A DNA stretch of 64,000 nucleotides from Cohaesibacter marisflavi. GTDB lineage: Bacteria > Pseudomonadota > Alphaproteobacteria > Rhizobiales > Cohaesibacteraceae. The notes below the pieces were generated by a model. The model saw only the letters and a list, made by a program, of their open reading frames with translations, ran no database searches and was not told the origin of the DNA. The position numbers and the translations under genes are program-made. Position 1 is the stretch's first letter; each line of letters begins with the position of its first letter. The DNA is taken from assembly GCF_900115225.1 (NCBI RefSeq), contig NZ_FOVR01000012.1, positions 62,001-126,000 on the forward strand, read 5' to 3'. Positions 34,610-43,600 of the stretch are shown piece after piece.

Positions 34610-35590
34610 ATGCCTATTCCAGCACCAAATCTGTATCCGCCTTTTAACATTCTACGCCTGAGCCACGTTGTTTTCGGCGTCAAGGATCTCAGCGCCAGTC
34701 GTCGCTTTTATGTAGACACTCTCGGCCTGCAGGTCACCGATGAGACGGATAGCGCAATCTATCTTCGTGCTCTGGAAGAGCGTGGCCATCACTGCCTTGT
34801 TCTGAGCAAAACGGACAAAAGCGATGTACAAAGCCTGTCCTTCAAGGTGTTTTCCGAGGACGAACTGGACAAGGCACATGATTGGTTTAAACAAAAAGGC
34901 CATCCGGTTGAATGGGTCGAACGCGATTATCAGGGGCGCACTCTCGCTACCGTCGACAATTTCGGCATGCCGATTGAATTCTATTTCCAGATGGATCGCC
35001 TTGCTCCAATTCATCAAAAATATGAACTTTACAAGGGCGTGAAGCCGCTACGCATCGATCATTTCAACTGCTTCTCATCTTCGGTTGATGAGAGTGTGGC
35101 TTTCTACAATGAAATTGGCTTCCGTGTAACGGAATATACCGAGGACGAGGAAAGCGGCAAACTATGGGCTGCCTGGACGCATCGCAAGGGCGGCGTGCAT
35201 GATATCGCCTTTACCAATGGTCTGGGGCCACGCCTGCACCACACCGCCTTCTGGGTGCCAACCCCACTCAACATCATCGATCTGTGCGATCTGATGGCGA
35301 CCACTGGCTATGTGAGCAATATCGAACGCGGCCCGGGTCGCCATGGCATCTCCAACGCCTTCTTCCTCTACATTCTTGATCCGGATGGGCACCGCATCGA
35401 GATCTATTGTTCTGATTATCAAACTGTTGATCCCGATCTGGAGGCCATCAAATGGGACCTCAAAGATCCACAGCGCCAGACCCTTTGGGGTGCACCGGCT
35501 CCACGGTCCTGGTTCGAACATGGCTCTCTGTTTGAAGACCTTGAGCCAAAACAGAGCGATATGGCAGCAAGCCCGATCATCGCCCCGTGA
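34610..35590 (+). CDS. hpaD: Homoprotocatechuate 2,3-dioxygenase, extradiol type I (VOC fold)
   Basis: 326-residue Fe(II) or Mn(II) ring-cleavage enzyme of the Brevibacterium/Arthrobacter HPCD type, made of two vicinal-oxygen-chelate modules. Metal ligands by alignment are His151 (LRIDHFN), His210 (PRLHHTAF) and Glu264 (HRIEIYC). GPGRHGISNAFFLYILDPDGH is the conserved second-sphere block. It cleaves 3,4-dihydroxyphenylacetate to the 2-hydroxymuconate semialdehyde that HpaE oxidises. ATG 34610 has GGGGAGAGAG just upstream. A second, structurally unrelated enzyme for the same step is encoded at 42611-43465. Confidence 0.93.
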   Translation: MPIPAPNLYPPFNILRLSHVVFGVKDLSASRRFYVDTLGLQVTDETDSAIYLRALEERGHHCLVLSKTDKSDVQSLSFKVFSEDELDKAHDWFKQKGHPVEWVERDYQGRTLATVDNFGMPIEFYFQMDRLAPIHQKYELYKGVKPLRIDHFNCFSSSVDESVAFYNEIGFRVTEYTEDEESGKLWAAWTHRKGGVHDIAFTNGLGPRLHHTAFWVPTPLNIIDLCDLMATTGYVSNIERGPGRHGISNAFFLYILDPDGHRIEIYCSDYQTVDPDLEAIKWDLKDPQRQTLWGAPAPRSWFEHGSLFEDLEPKQSDMAASPIIAP

Positions 35591-35600
35591 GTTGATGGTT

Positions 35601-35627
35601 CGGGATGGGCCACAAAGGCCCTTCCCG
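35601..35627 (+). other. Intercistronic hairpin hpaD-gabD
   Basis: Eleven-base stem with one mismatch, CGGGATGGGCC/GGCCCTTCCCG, loop ACAAA. It sits in the 62-base gap after the type I hpaD. No T-run. Confidence 0.55.
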
Positions 35628-35652
35628 GGCAGTTCGAAATGAGGACTAACTG

Positions 35653-37101
35653 ATGCTCAAAGATCCGTCACTGCTCAAGCAGGCCGCTCTCGTTGGGGAG
35701 CACTGGATACCTGCGGACGATACGGGAATAGTGGTCACCAACCCGGCGACGGGCGAGACCATCGGCTGTGTCCCAAGCCTTGGAGGCGCTGAAACAGAGG
35801 CAGCTATCAAGGCCGCAGACGCTGCGCAGAAACTCTGGGCTGCCAAAACAGCCAAGGAACGATCGATTATCCTGCGGCGCTGGTACGATCTCGTGATAGA
35901 GAATGCGGATGATCTGGCGCTGATCCTGACATTGGAGCAGGGCAAGCCGCTGGCGGAAGCGAAGGGCGAGATCCTCTATGGCGCATCTTTCATCGAGTGG
36001 TTCGCCGAAGAAGCGCGCAGGGTTTATGGCGATGTGATCCCCGGTCATGCCGAGGACAAGCGGATTGTTGTCATCAAGCAACCGATTGGTGTCGTTGCAG
36101 CGATTACGCCGTGGAACTTTCCCAACGCCATGATCACACGCAAGGCAGGCCCAGCGCTGGCTGCCGGTTGTGCCATGGTTCTCAAACCTGCCGAGCAGAC
36201 GCCCTTTTCTGCCATTGCGCTCGCAGTCCTTGCGCAACGGGCAGGGCTTCCTGATGGTTTGCTGTCGGTCATTACCGGGCCTGCGCGAGCCATTGGGGCT
36301 GTGATGACCGGCAGTGAAAAGGTTCGTAAACTGACCTTTACCGGCTCGACACCGGTGGGGGTGGAGTTGATGCGACAATGCGCTCCAACGGTCAAGAAGC
36401 TGGCGCTCGAGCTTGGAGGCAATGCGCCATTCATCGTGTTCGATGATGCGGATCTGGACGCCGCTGTTGAAGGGGCGATCATCTCAAAGTTTCGCAACAA
36501 TGGCCAAACCTGTGTCTGTGCCAATCGGATCTATGTCCAATCCGGCGTCTATGAGGCTTTTGCACAAAAGCTCGCTGCAAAACTGTCGACCCTTAAGGTT
36601 GGAAATGGTTTGGAGCAAGACACGATCTTCGGACCGTTGATTGACGACAAAGCCATTGCCAAAGTCGAGGAACATATCACAGATGCCACAAGCAAAGGGG
36701 CAAGCCTCATGTGTGGAGGCTCAGTCCATGCACTTGGGGGCACCTTCTTTGAACCAACGGTCCTCACCGGCGTGACACAGGATATGGCGATCGCTTCGGA
36801 GGAAACCTTCGGCCCTGTCGCCCCGCTGTTCCGATTTGAAGAGGATGCGGACGTCGTTGCCATGTCAAACGACACCGAATTCGGCTTGGCTTCCTATTTC
36901 TATACGCGCGATTTGGCGCGTGCGTGGATGGTTGGGGAACAACTTGAATATGGAATGGTCGGCATCAATACCGGTCTTATCTCGACAGCTGAAGCGCCGT
37001 TTGGCGGCATCAAATCCTCTGGCCTCGGGCGGGAAGGGTCCCGTTATGGCATCGAGGAATTCATTGAAATCAAATATCTCTGCTTCGGCGGAATAGCCTG
37101 A
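35653..37101 (+). CDS. gabD: Succinate-semialdehyde dehydrogenase (GabD/Sad type)
   Basis: 482-residue NAD(P)-dependent ALDH. Motifs: [56 protein letters not shown] with catalytic Glu, [11 protein letters not shown] with catalytic Cys, and [31 protein letters not shown], the C-terminal signature of succinate-semialdehyde dehydrogenases. In this operon it oxidises the succinate semialdehyde released by HpaI to succinate, linking the pathway to the TCA cycle. The next gene starts 11 bases after its stop. Confidence 0.92.
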   Translation: MLKDPSLLKQAALVGEHWIPADDTGIVVTNPATGETIGCVPSLGGAETEAAIKAADAAQKLWAAKTAKERSIILRRWYDLVIENADDLALILTLEQGKPLAEAKGEILYGASFIEWFAEEARRVYGDVIPGHAEDKRIVVIKQPIGVVAAITPWNFPNAMITRKAGPALAAGCAMVLKPAEQTPFSAIALAVLAQRAGLPDGLLSVITGPARAIGAVMTGSEKVRKLTFTGSTPVGVELMRQCAPTVKKLALELGGNAPFIVFDDADLDAAVEGAIISKFRNNGQTCVCANRIYVQSGVYEAFAQKLAAKLSTLKVGNGLEQDTIFGPLIDDKAIAKVEEHITDATSKGASLMCGGSVHALGGTFFEPTVLTGVTQDMAIASEETFGPVAPLFRFEEDADVVAMSNDTEFGLASYFYTRDLARAWMVGEQLEYGMVGINTGLISTAEAPFGGIKSSGLGREGSRYGIEEFIEIKYLCFGGIA

Positions 37102-37112
37102 GGAGGCTGACT

Positions 37113-37991
37113 ATGAAATCTATTCCCGCACGCATTGCGGCCTTTCATGCCAATGGTTCCGATCGCTATGGCTTGGTAACGGATGAAGGCATTATCGATT
37201 TGACGCCAGAGTTCAGAACGCGTTTTCCGAGCCTCAAGGAAGTCATCGAAGCCGGAGCACTTGAAGAGCTCATCAAGGCAGCGGAAGGGCGTTCTGCTGC
37301 TTATCGAGAAGAGGATGTCGACTATCTCATTCCTATCGACAAGCCGGAAAAGCTGATTTGCATCGGGGTCAACTTCCCAGATCGCAATGCCGAGTACAAG
37401 GACGGGCAGGCCGCCCCGTCCAAGCCGTCGATGTTCATTCGCTTTCCGCGCAGTTTTACTGGTCATGAAGGCAATCTCGTGCGGCCGCCGGAAAGCCCGC
37501 AGCTCGACTATGAAGGCGAAGTCACCATTGTCATCGGCAAGGGCGGGCGGCGGATCGCTGAAGCGGATGCCTATGACCATATCGCCGCTCTGACCCTGTG
37601 TAATGAGGGCACCATTCGCGACTGGGTGCGCCATGCCAAATTCAATGTCACCCAAGGAAAAAACTGGGACAGCTCGGGCGCCATAGGCCCTTGGCTTGTG
37701 CCTTTCCGGTCAGCCGATCAATTGGATGACATTGAACTGACAACCCGGGTCAATGGTGAAATGCGTCAACAGGACCGCACGTCTCGGATGATGTTCAGCT
37801 TCCGCTATATCATTGCCTATGTGTCCACCTTCTGCACTTTGGTTCCTGGCGATGTCATCGTGTGCGGAACACCCACTGGGGCTGGCGCGCGATTTGATCC
37901 TCCTGTCTGGTTGAAGCCGGGCGATGTGATCGAAGTGGAAGCAGAAGGCATTGGCCTGCTTCGCAATGGCGTGGAGGATGAACAATGCTAA
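37113..37991 (+). CDS. hpaG: Fumarylacetoacetase-family OPET decarboxylase/HHDD isomerase HpaG (single-domain)
   Basis: 292-residue FAH-family enzyme. Conserved residues: KLICIGVNFPDRNAEY, DYEGEVTIVIGKGGRRI (metal carboxylates), GKNWDSSGAIGPWLV and TPTGAGARFDPPVWLKPGD. In E. coli the HpaG step is carried by a roughly 430-residue protein with two such domains; here there is one domain, so it must do both decarboxylation and isomerisation alone, act as an oligomer, or leave one reaction to another protein. It overlaps hpaH by 7 bases. Assignment rests on family and context. Confidence 0.85.
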   Translation: MKSIPARIAAFHANGSDRYGLVTDEGIIDLTPEFRTRFPSLKEVIEAGALEELIKAAEGRSAAYREEDVDYLIPIDKPEKLICIGVNFPDRNAEYKDGQAAPSKPSMFIRFPRSFTGHEGNLVRPPESPQLDYEGEVTIVIGKGGRRIAEADAYDHIAALTLCNEGTIRDWVRHAKFNVTQGKNWDSSGAIGPWLVPFRSADQLDDIELTTRVNGEMRQQDRTSRMMFSFRYIIAYVSTFCTLVPGDVIVCGTPTGAGARFDPPVWLKPGDVIEVEAEGIGLLRNGVEDEQC

Positions 37992-38785
37992 GTGAACACG
38001 CTATTCAAAGCGCAGCAGCAGATTTGCTGAAGGCAGAACAGACACGGCAACAGATTGGTCTGCTCTCCGTTCAATATCCTGACATTACTTTGGACGATGC
38101 CTATGCCATTCAGGCCGCTCAAATGCCGCACAAGAAGGCGCAGGGCCGGTCCATCATCGGCTGGAAAATCGGTCTGACGTCCAAGGTCATGCAGGATGCT
38201 CTAGGCATTTCCACGCCGGACAGCGGGGTTCTCTATGACGATATGGACTTTAAGAATGGGGCGTCCATACCGGCGACCCGCTTTATCCAGCCGCGTATCG
38301 AAGCGGAAATTGCCTTCATCATGAAAGCTCCACTGGATGGAAAAGTCAGTCGGGAGGATGTTCTGGCGGCGACCGATTATGTCGCTCCAGCTCTGGAGAT
38401 ACTGGATACGCGGATTGCAAGGCAAGATGCGACTACTGGTCAGACCCGAAAGATTTTCGATACGGTTTCAGATAATGCCGCCAACGGTGGCATCGTGTTG
38501 GGAGAACAGCGCCATGCACCCGAGGCGTATGACCTTCGGTGGGTGGGCGCAATCCTGACCAAGAATGATGAAGTTACGGCCACGGGCCTTGGGGCTGCTG
38601 TGCTGAATGATCCGGTCATGGGCATCGTCTGGCTGTCTGAACGGATGGGGCACTATGGCCAGCGCATCGAAGCAGGGCAGGTTGTCTTGGCCGGCTCTTT
38701 CATCGCGCCTATCGAATGTCCGTCCGGCACGCGCATTGCTGCCGATTATGGCGATTTCGGCCATGTAACTGTAAATTTTGAATGA
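37985..38785 (+). CDS. hpaH: 2-oxo-hept-4-ene-1,7-dioate hydratase
   Basis: 266-residue member of the MhpD/HpaH hydratase family, nearly the same length as the E. coli enzyme. Motifs: GRSIIGWKIGLTSKVMQ, PRIEAEIAFIM (metal Glu residues), DYVAPALEILDTRI and GAAVLNDPVMGIVWLSERMG. It adds water to 2-oxohept-4-ene-1,7-dioate to give 4-hydroxy-2-oxoheptanedioate, the substrate of HpaI. Translationally coupled to hpaG. Confidence 0.94.
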   Translation: MLSEHAIQSAAADLLKAEQTRQQIGLLSVQYPDITLDDAYAIQAAQMPHKKAQGRSIIGWKIGLTSKVMQDALGISTPDSGVLYDDMDFKNGASIPATRFIQPRIEAEIAFIMKAPLDGKVSREDVLAATDYVAPALEILDTRIARQDATTGQTRKIFDTVSDNAANGGIVLGEQRHAPEAYDLRWVGAILTKNDEVTATGLGAAVLNDPVMGIVWLSERMGHYGQRIEAGQVVLAGSFIAPIECPSGTRIAADYGDFGHVTVNFE

Positions 38786-38796
38786 AGGAGGCTCCC

Positions 38797-39558
38797 ATGC
38801 CAGCCCCAGAGAATATCTTCAAAACGCGCCTCAAGGCAGGTGAAACACAAATCGGCCTTTGGCTTGGTCTGGGCGATCCGTCTGTCGCTGAATTGTGCAG
38901 CGGAACCGGATTTGACTGGTTGCTGATTGATGGAGAACACGGGCCAAACGGTTTGCGCGATACGCTTGCGCAGCTCCGTTCAATTGGTGCAAAGACGCAG
39001 GCTGTGGTCAGGACACGCGATGATAATCGGGCCGAGACAAAGCAGATGCTTGATATCGGGGCTCAGACTCTGCTTGTTCCGATGATTGAAAGCGGCAAGC
39101 AGGCTGCCGAGGTCGTTCGGTCGGCGAAATATCCACCACATGGGGTAAGAGGCGTGGGGGCGGCTCTGGCTCGTGCTTCTGAGTATAATGGCATTGCCGA
39201 CTATCTACAAACCGCCAACGAAGAGGTTTGCGTTTTGCTTCAGGTCGAGAGCCGGGCCGGGCTTGATGCTCTTGATGACATTCTTGCCGTTGAAGGCGTT
39301 GATGGCGTTTTTGTGGGGCCAGCTGATCTGGCTGCAGATCTTGGATATTTGGGGCGTCCGGGAGCGCCAGAGGTGCAGAAGATCGTCACCGATACGCTCA
39401 AACGCATTCAGGCAGCAGGCAAAGCAGCAGGAATCTTGACGTCCGATCAATCTCTTGCACAGGGCTACAAGCAATTGGGGGTCGAGTTTCTGGCCGTTGG
39501 CTCCGATGTCGGTGTTATGCGCGCAGGGCTCGTGGCCTTACAAAAGAATTTTGCTTGA
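38797..39558 (+). CDS. hpaI: 4-hydroxy-2-oxoheptanedioate aldolase
   Basis: 253-residue class II (metal-dependent) pyruvate aldolase of the HpcH/HpaI family. Motifs: WLLIDGEHGPNGL (catalytic His), LLVPMIESGKQA (metal Glu), YPPHGVRGVG and VDGVFVGPADLAADLG (metal Asp). It splits 4-hydroxy-2-oxoheptanedioate to pyruvate and succinate semialdehyde. The start is ATG 38797 because AAGGAGG lies six bases before it; the ATG at 38782 that overlaps the hpaH stop would put that site inside the gene. Last enzyme gene of this operon segment. Confidence 0.94.
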   Translation: MPAPENIFKTRLKAGETQIGLWLGLGDPSVAELCSGTGFDWLLIDGEHGPNGLRDTLAQLRSIGAKTQAVVRTRDDNRAETKQMLDIGAQTLLVPMIESGKQAAEVVRSAKYPPHGVRGVGAALARASEYNGIADYLQTANEEVCVLLQVESRAGLDALDDILAVEGVDGVFVGPADLAADLGYLGRPGAPEVQKIVTDTLKRIQAAGKAAGILTSDQSLAQGYKQLGVEFLAVGSDVGVMRAGLVALQKNFA

Positions 39559-39606
39559 ATTCGACAAATGTAGGCAATGGAAAGCAGAACCAACTCTGCT
39601 ATATTG

Positions 39607-39618
39607 TTAACAAGTTAA
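39607..39618 (+). promoter_or_regulatory. HpaR-type operator site 2, before the first TRAP operon
   Basis: TTAACAAGTTAA: the same TTAAC/GTTAA arms as site 1 with centre AA in place of AT. It is followed by ATA as in the other sites and lies 93 bases before the binding-protein start. Confidence 0.65.
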
Positions 39619-39710
39619 ATAAAAATTTGAACTGTGAGCGGCGAACTTTAGAGGAGAGATTGTCCATCAAACCGATTTGATCACAGGCGGTCACAGGGGG
39701 AGGAATATCA

Positions 39711-40736
39711 ATGACCATTTCCAGACGTAATTTTCTTGCAGGGGCTATGCTTGCTGTTTCCATGTTCGCTAGTGGTGGTGCAAGTGCTGAAACTAAACTG
39801 GTTCTGTCCAGCTGGCTGCCGCCACGGCATCCGTTGGTCATGGGAGCCATCAAGCCTTGGGCGAAACAAGTGGACAAGGTTACTGAAGGGCGTGTGACAG
39901 TTCGCGTTCTTACAAAGCCTCTGGGGGCACCTCCTGCGCATTTCGACATGGCAAAAGATGGTGTCGCAGATATCACATACGGTCTTCACAGTTTCACTAA
40001 AGATGATCGCTTCCTGCGCTCTCGTATTGGGCAATTCTCATTTCTTGGCAAGAGTGCGACCGAAATCTCCAAGAATTTCTGGACTATCTATGGTGGTCAG
40101 CTGGAGGCAGCCAAGGAACATGAAGGCACTAAGCTTTTGGGGTTATTTACCCATGGTCCCGGCGTGCTGCTTTCCAAGGACTATCATTTTGACAGCCCGG
40201 ACAGGTTTCAGGGGTTTAAGCTCAGAACTCCGGGGGGCTATCCCGCTGACCTGATGTCAGGGGTGGGCGCGACCACATTGTTCATGTCATCCGGTGAAGT
40301 TTATGAAAAACTCACGCGCGGTGTGATTGACGGCATTTGCATGGCTATGGATTCAGTCCGCGCCTTCAAACTTGATAAGCACATCACCGATGTCATGACT
40401 GTTCCCGGTGGGCTTTACAACACCTCCTGGTTTTTGGTGATGAACCAGGCCAAATGGGATGGCATTTCAGATGAAGACAAGACCGCGATCATGTCGATTT
40501 CCGGTGAGGCTTTTTCTGAACTGGCTGGCAAAGCCTGGGATGAAGCCGATGCCAAGGGGTTAGCGTCCACAAAGAAGGCTGGCATCACTGTCTATGCAGC
40601 AGACGAAGCCGTTTTGGGCAAAATCCTAGACGTCTCGGCTGGCGTTGAGAAACTTTGGATCGAAGCTGTTGAGGCGCAAGGCTACGATGCCGCCGCTGCT
40701 CTTGCGAGCATGCAAACTGTAAAGCCAAACAAATGA
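39711..40736 (+). CDS. TRAP transporter solute-binding protein (DctP/TAXI-like), Tat-type signal
   Basis: 341-residue periplasmic receptor of a tripartite ATP-independent transporter. The N-terminus MTISRRNFLAGAMLAVSMFAS carries a twin-arginine motif (S-R-R-N-F-L), so export may be by Tat. The DctP signature LFMSSGEVYEKLTRGVIDGICMAMDS (substrate Arg and dimer region) is clear. It is first in dctP-dctQ-dctM and overlaps dctQ by 4 bases. The hpa setting and operator site suggest import of a hydroxyphenylacetate or related aromatic acid (inference). A close paralogue stands alone at 45925. Confidence 0.92.
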   Translation: MTISRRNFLAGAMLAVSMFASGGASAETKLVLSSWLPPRHPLVMGAIKPWAKQVDKVTEGRVTVRVLTKPLGAPPAHFDMAKDGVADITYGLHSFTKDDRFLRSRIGQFSFLGKSATEISKNFWTIYGGQLEAAKEHEGTKLLGLFTHGPGVLLSKDYHFDSPDRFQGFKLRTPGGYPADLMSGVGATTLFMSSGEVYEKLTRGVIDGICMAMDSVRAFKLDKHITDVMTVPGGLYNTSWFLVMNQAKWDGISDEDKTAIMSISGEAFSELAGKAWDEADAKGLASTKKAGITVYAADEAVLGKILDVSAGVEKLWIEAVEAQGYDAAAALASMQTVKPNK

Positions 40737-41233
40737 TGGCCGCTCATCGTAAACACCCGAAGCCCCTTAAAGGGCTTCGCTTCATCATCGTACGTGTTCT
40801 GCCTGCAATGGCTGCGGCCTTCCTGCTCACACTCGTGGCGGTCACCGTGATCGACGTTATCGGGCGCTATTTCTTTGACGCCCCATTGCCCGGCGCCTTT
40901 GAATTGACCCAGATCCTGCTTGCCGATCTGGTGCTGGCGGCTCTGCCCATGACTACATTCAAGGACAGTCATGTGGAGGTAGACCTACTAAGCCATTTCT
41001 GGAGTTCCGAGACCTATTTACGGATAGGGCGCTTCGGGGCCGCGGTTACGGCAATTGTGTTCTTTGTTCTCAGCTGGAATGTTGGGGAGCATGGCTTGAA
41101 ATTGTTCGAAGACGGCGCTGTGACCAACGATCTTTCGTTGCCGGTTTGGCCTGCCGCTTTACTTGGAGCCATCACCTATCTGGTCAGCGGCCTGATTGTG
41201 CTCGTTCCAATGCGCAAACGCCAGGAGTTTTGA
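40733..41233 (+). CDS. TRAP transporter small permease (DctQ)
   Basis: 166 residues with four hydrophobic segments (about residues 20-42, 55-75, 95-117 and 137-158), the DctQ pattern. VIDVIGRYFFDAPLPGAFELTQILLADLVLAALP is the family's second-helix motif. The start overlaps the binding-protein stop (ATGA). It bridges receptor and large permease in the inner membrane. Confidence 0.92.
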   Translation: MMAAHRKHPKPLKGLRFIIVRVLPAMAAAFLLTLVAVTVIDVIGRYFFDAPLPGAFELTQILLADLVLAALPMTTFKDSHVEVDLLSHFWSSETYLRIGRFGAAVTAIVFFVLSWNVGEHGLKLFEDGAVTNDLSLPVWPAALLGAITYLVSGLIVLVPMRKRQEF

Positions 41234-41234
41234 T

Positions 41235-42548
41235 ATGACCGAACCTCTCATTGCAACGGCTCTGCTGTTGGCGCTTGCCATGTTTCGCGTCCCAATCGCG
41301 ATCGCCATGATTGTGATTGGGACCATTGGATTTGCTCTTTTACGCGGCATCGATGCGTCTTTGATCATGGTTTCAACGACGGCATTCGATACGGTATTTT
41401 CCTATTCGCTTTCGGTTATTCCGCTGTTCATTTTCATGGGCAATCTGCTTGCCTATTCGGGCGTCGCTGCTGGATTGTTTTCGGCAACCCAGCGTCTTGT
41501 CAGGCGCCTGCCGGGCGGTCTGGCAATGGCTGCGGTTTTGTCTTGCGGCGGCTTTTCGGCCGTATCAGGATCGTCGCTCGCAACGGCTGCGACAATGTCA
41601 AAGGTTGCGATGCCATCCTTACGGAAATTTGGCTATTCCGACAGCCTTTCCTCGGGGGCAATCGCTGCAGGTGGTACACTCGGTATTCTTATTCCGCCTT
41701 CGGTTATTCTAATCATTTACGGGATTTTGACCGAAAGCGATATCGGCCTTCTGTTTCTGGCTGGCATCATCCCCGGGATCATAGGATTGTTGGGCTATGT
41801 TCTTGCGGTTTGGGTCGCTGTCAAGCTGAATCCATCGCTGGCTCCAAAATCCTATGATATTGACGATCATCCGGTCGAAGGCCTCTATGGTGTCATCCTG
41901 TCTGTCGCACTGTTCGCTTTTATCATGATCGGTATCTATGGCGGATTCTTTACTCCGATTGAAGCTGCAGGCATGGGCTCTGGTATGGCGCTCCTTATGG
42001 TCGTTGCAACCGGTCATGCGAAGGTAAAGGAAGTCTGGCGCGCATTGATGGATACGGCGGAAAGCACAGCCATGATCTTTCTTGTCATCATTGGCGCGGA
42101 GGTTTTCTCCAACTATATCAACCTTGCCGGACTACCCGATGAGTTGGCATATTTCATTGATTCTCTTGAGGTCAATGCCTGGATCATCATGGCGATGATC
42201 ATCATCATCTATCTGCTTCTTGGCACTGTGCTGGAAAGCCTTTCCATGATCCTGTTGACCGTTCCGATCTTCTATCCGCTGATGTATCAGTTGGACTTCG
42301 GCATGGATCTGCTGTCTGACACGGAATTCGCCTTGATCTGGTTTGGCATCATTGTAGTTGTTGTCACCGAGATCTCGCTGATCACGCCCCCCATTGGCAT
42401 GAATGTTTTCGTTCTCAAGGCGACCTTGCCCGATGTTTCGCTCAAGACCATCTTCAAGGGCATTCTGCCGTTCTGGATCGCCGATATTCTGCGGCTTCTG
42501 CTGCTGATTTTCTTTCCCGTTCTTTCGCTGTTATTGGTCGCCGGTTAG
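41235..42548 (+). CDS. TRAP transporter large permease (DctM)
   Basis: 437 residues from ATG 41235 with about twelve hydrophobic segments. ATG 41196 upstream lies within dctQ and has no ribosome site, while AGGAG precedes 41235. DctM motifs: VIPLFIFMGNLLAYSGVAAGLF, GGFSAVSGSSLATAATMSKVAMP, GTLGILIPPSVILIIYGILTESDIGLLFLAGIIPG and ITPPIGMNVFVLK. Together with DctPQ it makes an ion-driven importer. The LigB-type hpaD follows 62 bases later. Confidence 0.94.
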   Translation: MTEPLIATALLLALAMFRVPIAIAMIVIGTIGFALLRGIDASLIMVSTTAFDTVFSYSLSVIPLFIFMGNLLAYSGVAAGLFSATQRLVRRLPGGLAMAAVLSCGGFSAVSGSSLATAATMSKVAMPSLRKFGYSDSLSSGAIAAGGTLGILIPPSVILIIYGILTESDIGLLFLAGIIPGIIGLLGYVLAVWVAVKLNPSLAPKSYDIDDHPVEGLYGVILSVALFAFIMIGIYGGFFTPIEAAGMGSGMALLMVVATGHAKVKEVWRALMDTAESTAMIFLVIIGAEVFSNYINLAGLPDELAYFIDSLEVNAWIIMAMIIIIYLLLGTVLESLSMILLTVPIFYPLMYQLDFGMDLLSDTEFALIWFGIIVVVVTEISLITPPIGMNVFVLKATLPDVSLKTIFKGILPFWIADILRLLLLIFFPVLSLLLVAG

Positions 42549-42610
42549 GCCGGGGCCGCAGGAAGTGAGGGAGCGGGTGCACACCATTCACCGTAGAGGG
42601 AGGAAAAGCT

Positions 42611-43465
42611 ATGGGTGAAATCGTATTGGCCGCCAAGGTCACACATGTACCAACCATGGTCATGTCCGAACGGGATACAAAATTGAAAGGCTGCAGACAG
42701 GCCGCCATTGATGGGCATGCCGAGATCGGCCGCCGGGCACGCGAAGCCGGAGCGGATACCTTTGTGGTGCTCGATACCCATTGGCTTGTTAACGCGGCCT
42801 ATCATGTCAACGCCAATCACCGCTTCAAAGGGATGTTCACTTCGCATGAATTTCCCCAGTTCATCAAGGATCTGCCTTACGAATATGAAGGAAACGCGGC
42901 GCTCGGCGACTTGATCGCGGAGACTGCGCGAGAGGATGATGTCTATACGCTGAGCCATCAGGTCGATAGCCTTGACCTTGAATATGGCACGTTGGTTCCG
43001 ATGCGCTACATGAACGCAGACGCTGCTTTGAAAGTAGTTTCCGTTGCAGCCATGTGTACCGTGCACAGCCTTGAAAGCTCGCGCAGGCTGGGATTGGCGA
43101 TCCGCAAGGCAATCGAGAAGTCCGATTCAAAGGTTGCGCTAATCGCCTCCGGCTCACTCAGCCATCAGATCTGGCCCAATGATATCTATGCCGAGAATAA
43201 CGGCACCTTCACCATCTCTTCCAAATTCAATGAGGTCGTGGACCGTCGAGTGCTTGAGATGTGGCAAAATGGCGAGAATGAGCTCTTTCTCGATATGCTG
43301 CCCGACTATGCAAAATATTGTGACGGCGAGGGCGATATGCATGACACCATCATGCTTTTTGGCGCCCTTGGTTGGAAAGACTATAAGGGCAGAGGAGAAG
43401 TGATCACCGAATACTTCCCGTCTTCAGGCACTGGTCAAACCAATGTCGTCTTTTCTCTCGACTGA
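42611..43465 (+). CDS. hpaD: Homoprotocatechuate 2,3-dioxygenase, extradiol type III (LigB family, E. coli HpaD/HpcB type)
   Basis: 284 residues closely matching the E. coli enzyme along its length: LAAKVTHVPTM (metal His), GCRQAAIDGHAEIGRRAREAGADTFVVLDTHWLVN (second metal His), LEYGTLVPMRYMN, ASGSLSHQIW, GEGDMHDTIMLFGALGW (metal Glu) and SSGTGQTNVVF at the end. It does the same ring cleavage as the protein at 34610-35590, yet has no sequence relation to it. GGGAGG lies just upstream. It sits between TRAP genes and the flavoprotein hydroxylase rather than in the main enzyme run, suggesting that the cluster was assembled from two sources. Confidence 0.94.
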   Translation: MGEIVLAAKVTHVPTMVMSERDTKLKGCRQAAIDGHAEIGRRAREAGADTFVVLDTHWLVNAAYHVNANHRFKGMFTSHEFPQFIKDLPYEYEGNAALGDLIAETAREDDVYTLSHQVDSLDLEYGTLVPMRYMNADAALKVVSVAAMCTVHSLESSRRLGLAIRKAIEKSDSKVALIASGSLSHQIWPNDIYAENNGTFTISSKFNEVVDRRVLEMWQNGENELFLDMLPDYAKYCDGEGDMHDTIMLFGALGWKDYKGRGEVITEYFPSSGTGQTNVVFSLD

Positions 43466-43489
43466 TTGGCTGCCTAAGGAAAACAGATG

Positions 43490-43550
43490 CCCGGGACATG
43501 GGGACCCGGGTCATCACGCGCAGTCTCGGTTTGGCCCTTCACCGGGCCAG
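43490..43550 (+). other. Two hairpins between the LigB-type hpaD and the hydroxylase gene
   Basis: CCCGGG (43490-43495) pairs with CCCGGG (43505-43510), and TGGCCC-TTCACC-GGGCCA is at 43533-43550. No T-run. They separate the hydroxylase from the upstream genes and may act in RNA processing or as a weak terminator. Confidence 0.5.
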
Positions 43551-43600
43551 ATCAGTATTTTAAAGCACAAGTGAGCTGCATTGATTTGGGAGGAAACCTC

